A stretch of 64,000 bases of DNA from CAVSDF01 sp963726715 (lineage in GTDB: Bacteria > Bacteroidota > Rhodothermia > Rhodothermales > BA12). Where the stretch lies: NCBI GenBank assembly GCA_963726715.1, contig CAVSDF010000010.1, positions 558,001 to 622,000 on the forward strand. The letters run 5' to 3'. The translations under genes and the position numbers were made by a program. Shown here in pieces: positions 61,715-64,000 of this stretch (position 1 is its first letter; the number at the start of each line of letters is the position of its first letter). The notes beneath the pieces are model-generated. The model was not told where the DNA came from and ran no database searches. It was given only the letters and a program-made list of their open reading frames with translations.

Positions 61715-63646
61715 TCAGGCGGCCCCCCCCGCCTGCTCGGCAAGCTGCGCGCGGCGGGCTTTGAGGGCGGTGGCGAGTTCTCCGCCGACGTCCTGGCCTT
61801 CGTACATCGACGCGATCTCGTCGGCGAAGCGGGTGCGGACGACGTGGCGGCGGACGCTCAGCTTGGGCGTGAGCGTGCCTTCGTCGAGAGACAGATGCGC
61901 GGGCACCATCCGGGCGCGCTTGACGGTGCTCCACGACTCCATCCCGGCGTTCGCCTCGGCGATGAGCGCGTCGACGCGGGCCGTGACGGCGGGGAGGGCG
62001 ACGAGCGCGGCGACGTCCATCTCGGCGGCGCCCCCGACGCCTGCACCCGCGGCGAGCAGGCGCAGGGCGACGACATCGGGGAAGAGGAGCGCCGCGGCGT
62101 ACTTCTGGCCGGAGCCGACCACGACGGCGTGCTCGACGAGCGGACTCGCCATCAGCCGCTGCTCGATCGGCTGCGGCATCACGTACTTGCCCGTCGAGAG
62201 CTTGAAGAGGTCCTTCTTGCGGTCGGTGATGCGCAGGTACCCGTCGACGCCGATCTCGCCGATGTCGCCCGTGCAGAACCACCCGCCGTCCAAGATCGAC
62301 TCCGACGTCGCCTCGGGGTTGCGGTAGTACTCGCGCATCACGTGCGGGCCGCGCGTCAGCACCTCGCCATCGCTCGCAAGGCGCACCTCGACGCCCGTCA
62401 TCGGCTCGCCGACGGTGCCCGCGTGGTTGCGGCCGGGGCGGTTGTAGGTGATCACCGGGCTGGTCTCGGTGAGGCCGAAGCCCTGCAGGACGTGCAGGCC
62501 GATGGCCGAGAAGACGTTCGTCAGCTCCGCCGACAGCGCCGCGCCGCCGACGATGACGTAGCGCGTGCGCCCGCCGAGCGCCGCGCGCCACTTGGAGAAG
62601 ACGAGGCGGTCGGCGATCCACGCCGGGAACGGGTGCTCGCCCGGCGCCGTCGTGTCGACGTCGAAGCCGCGGGCGACGCGCAGCGCCCACTCGCCGAGCC
62701 ACCGCGCGACGCCGGTCATCGTGGCCGTCCGCTGCTGGATGCGGGCGTAGACCTTTTCGAGCACGCGCGGAACGGCGAGGAAGACCGTCGGGCGCACTTC
62801 CAGCAGCCGCGCCGAGATCTCCGCCGGGTCGCAGAAGTACGTCGACGTGCCGTAGCCGATGGCGCCGTAGTGGTTCGAGCGGGCGAAGATGTGGGTCATC
62901 GGCAGGAACGAGAGCGCCACCTCGCCGCCCGCGCCGCGCCGGTAGTCGGGCAGGCCCGAGAGCGAGGTCATCCCGTTGTACGAGATGTTCTCGTGGGTCA
63001 GCACGACGCCCTTCGGCGTGCCCGTCGTGCCGCTCGTGTAGAGGATCGTCGCCACGTCGGAGGGCTGGATCGCGCCGACGAGCGCTTCGATCCGCTCGCG
63101 CCGCGCGGCCTCGTCGCCGAGCGCGGACGCGCCGATCGCCTCCAGGCTCGCTGCCGTGTGCGTCGGCAGCGTTTCGTGGGCGGGCGCCGGTCCCTGCATC
63201 GCCACCACGTGGCGGACGGTGTCGCCGCCAACGCCGCGAATCTCGTCGAACGACGCGGCATCGGTCACGACGAGGACGGCGGCGCTCGCGTGGTCGAGGA
63301 TGAAGCGGACGCCGTCGGGCGCGGTCGTCCGGTAGATCGGCACGTCGACGAGGCCCGCGATCAGGCAGCCCATGTCGGCGATGGCGAAGTCGACGTCGCT
63401 CTCGAGGAAGAAGCAGGCGCGCTCACCCGCCACGAGGCCGAGGTCGAGGAGGCCCGCGGCGAAGTCCTCCGCGCGCCGCGCGAACGCCTCGGTGGACATC
63501 GCCACGTAGCCGCTGCCCGGCGTCGGCTGGTTGAAGAGGCGCGGGTTGGGGTAGGCCGCGAGCGAGTCGTAGAGCAGGCGCGGCAGCACGACGCCGAGCG
63601 TCGCAGTGCCGGTGTCGGGGGGCGCGGTCAGGATGCGGGACGGCAT
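61715..63646 (-). CDS. fadD: Long-chain acyl-CoA synthetase (AMP-forming)
   Basis: A 643-residue adenylating enzyme that activates fatty acids. The P-loop-like motif is TILYTSGTTGTPKGVVLTHE, followed by SFLPMTHIFARSNHYGAIGY, LQGFGLTETSPVITYNRPG, DGGWFCTGDIGEIGVDGYLR and the hinge ITDRKKDLFKLSTGKYVMPQ. The length and the SxLPMTH segment fit the FAA/long-chain group with the C-terminal KRARMVP...LDEGTLTPKLSV end. No frameshift, unlike its neighbours. It begins the beta-oxidation cluster after the TetR gene. Confidence 0.94.
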   Translation of the reverse strand: MPSRILTAPPDTGTATLGVVLPRLLYDSLAAYPNPRLFNQPTPGSGYVAMSTEAFARRAEDFAAGLLDLGLVAGERACFFLESDVDFAIADMGCLIAGLVDVPIYRTTAPDGVRFILDHASAAVLVVTDAASFDEIRGVGGDTVRHVVAMQGPAPAHETLPTHTAASLEAIGASALGDEAARRERIEALVGAIQPSDVATILYTSGTTGTPKGVVLTHENISYNGMTSLSGLPDYRRGAGGEVALSFLPMTHIFARSNHYGAIGYGTSTYFCDPAEISARLLEVRPTVFLAVPRVLEKVYARIQQRTATMTGVARWLGEWALRVARGFDVDTTAPGEHPFPAWIADRLVFSKWRAALGGRTRYVIVGGAALSAELTNVFSAIGLHVLQGFGLTETSPVITYNRPGRNHAGTVGEPMTGVEVRLASDGEVLTRGPHVMREYYRNPEATSESILDGGWFCTGDIGEIGVDGYLRITDRKKDLFKLSTGKYVMPQPIEQRLMASPLVEHAVVVGSGQKYAAALLFPDVVALRLLAAGAGVGGAAEMDVAALVALPAVTARVDALIAEANAGMESWSTVKRARMVPAHLSLDEGTLTPKLSVRRHVVRTRFADEIASMYEGQDVGGELATALKARRAQLAEQAGGAA

Positions 63647-63684
63647 CGTCGGGGCGGGTCGAAAGGGTGGGCGGAGGCGGCGGA

Positions 63685-64000
63685 TCAGGACGACAAAGGC
63701 CGCGGGAGGCCGCGGACGATGCCGGAGACGACGGCGTCGGCGAGATCGTCGGGGGTGTGGCGGACGTCGAGGCGGCGCGTGAGCACGAGCGCGACGAGCC
63801 CGTGGAGCTGTGCCCAGACGGCGCTGGCGGCGAGATCGGCGTCGGCGATGGCGAGCAGCCCGGCATCGGCGGCGTGGCGGAGCAGGTCGGCGAAGCCGTC
63901 GAGGCCGCTGCGGGCGCGGCGGTAGAGGGCCACCGGGTAGCGCTCCATGTGGCGCGGGTGGACGAGGAACATGACCTCGTAGCGCTCCGGGTTGTCGCGC
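63685..64000 (-). CDS. TetR-family regulator, C-terminal part (cut by window edge)
   Basis: The last ~104 residues of a TetR/AcrR-type regulator; the DNA-binding domain lies beyond the window. The sequence RDNPERYEVMFLVHPRHMER, RSGLDGFADLLRHAADAGLL and ASAVWAQLHGLVALVLTRRL is the ligand-binding domain of the WHG type (TetR_C_33/13-like), where WAQLHGLV is the hallmark. It lies 38 bases upstream of the acyl-CoA ligase in the same direction. A fatty-acid or acyl-CoA-sensing repressor of the cluster, as with FadR in Bacillus and Thermus, is a reasonable inference. Confidence 0.82.
   Translation of the reverse strand, partial: RDNPERYEVMFLVHPRHMERYPVALYRRARSGLDGFADLLRHAADAGLLAIADADLAASAVWAQLHGLVALVLTRRLDVRHTPDDLADAVVSGIVRGLPRPLSS

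Overview
This window reads as chromosome of a high-GC member of the Bacteroidota/Rhodothermota lineage, probably Rhodothermia (Rubricoccaceae-like; this placement is inferred from gene content, not measured). The signs are a type IX secretion C-terminal sorting domain, an HmuY-type heme lipoprotein, a TonB receptor with a carboxypeptidase-like N-terminal domain, an OmpP1/FadL porin, an archaeal/eukaryote-type prolyl-tRNA synthetase, start codons with almost no Shine-Dalgarno sequences, and complex I genes split into nuoA-G plus a detached nuoH. Many conserved genes carry single-base frameshifts. Most of those I could resolve are repaired by removing one inserted base, usually a G or C, so they look like sequence or assembly errors rather than biology. 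They cluster at 17-28, 33-35 and 56-61.5 kb.

Layout. 0-12.5 kb: start of a TonB-dependent receptor (minus strand), then nuoA, B, C, D, E, a small hicB/hicA remnant, nuoF, a DUF4920 lipoprotein, nuoG and a terminator, two acidic disordered proteins, a secreted protein, and nuoH. 12.5-20 kb: an overlapping pair of secreted proteins (a head-repeat/S74-chaperone protein and a T9SS-sorted protein), rpe, an EamA transporter, and priA. 19.8-24.5 kb: a minus-strand methionine operon (metY, metX, asd, GNAT) led by a SAM-I riboswitch with its own terminator hairpin. 24.7-28.5 kb: a glycosyltransferase fused to UDP-galactopyranose mutase, followed by an overlapping glycoside hydrolase. 28.5-33.4 kb: DUF2231, DUF2256, DUF985 cupin, OmpP1 porin and a Tyr/Arg/Gly-rich lipoprotein. 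33.7-41 kb: proS, a GT2, a small transposon-like element with target-site duplication, a metzincin lipoprotein, a GT-C glycosyltransferase, a PAP2 protein and a hypothetical.

41.1-44.9 kb is an accessory island of lower GC. A 17-unit, 21-bp tandem array marks its left edge. Inside are a HEPN-like gene, an unknown gene, and a small membrane-protein gene split by an IS630-family insertion whose pre-insertion reading can be rebuilt. 45-48 kb: a prolyl oligopeptidase and a tandem universal stress protein. 48.3-55.5 kb: a complete heme-uptake operon (TonB receptor, HmuY, HmuT, HmuU, HmuV, HmuS) with a 19-bp candidate iron-responsive operator. 55.6-56.1 kb: a YefM/YoeB toxin-antitoxin pair. 56.2-64 kb: a minus-strand fatty-acid beta-oxidation cluster (TetR regulator, acyl-CoA ligase, acyl-CoA dehydrogenase, FadN-type and FadA-type enzymes).

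Intergenic space is unusually full of inverted repeats. At least seven different palindromic classes occur, some nested inside one another and several placed inside operons.
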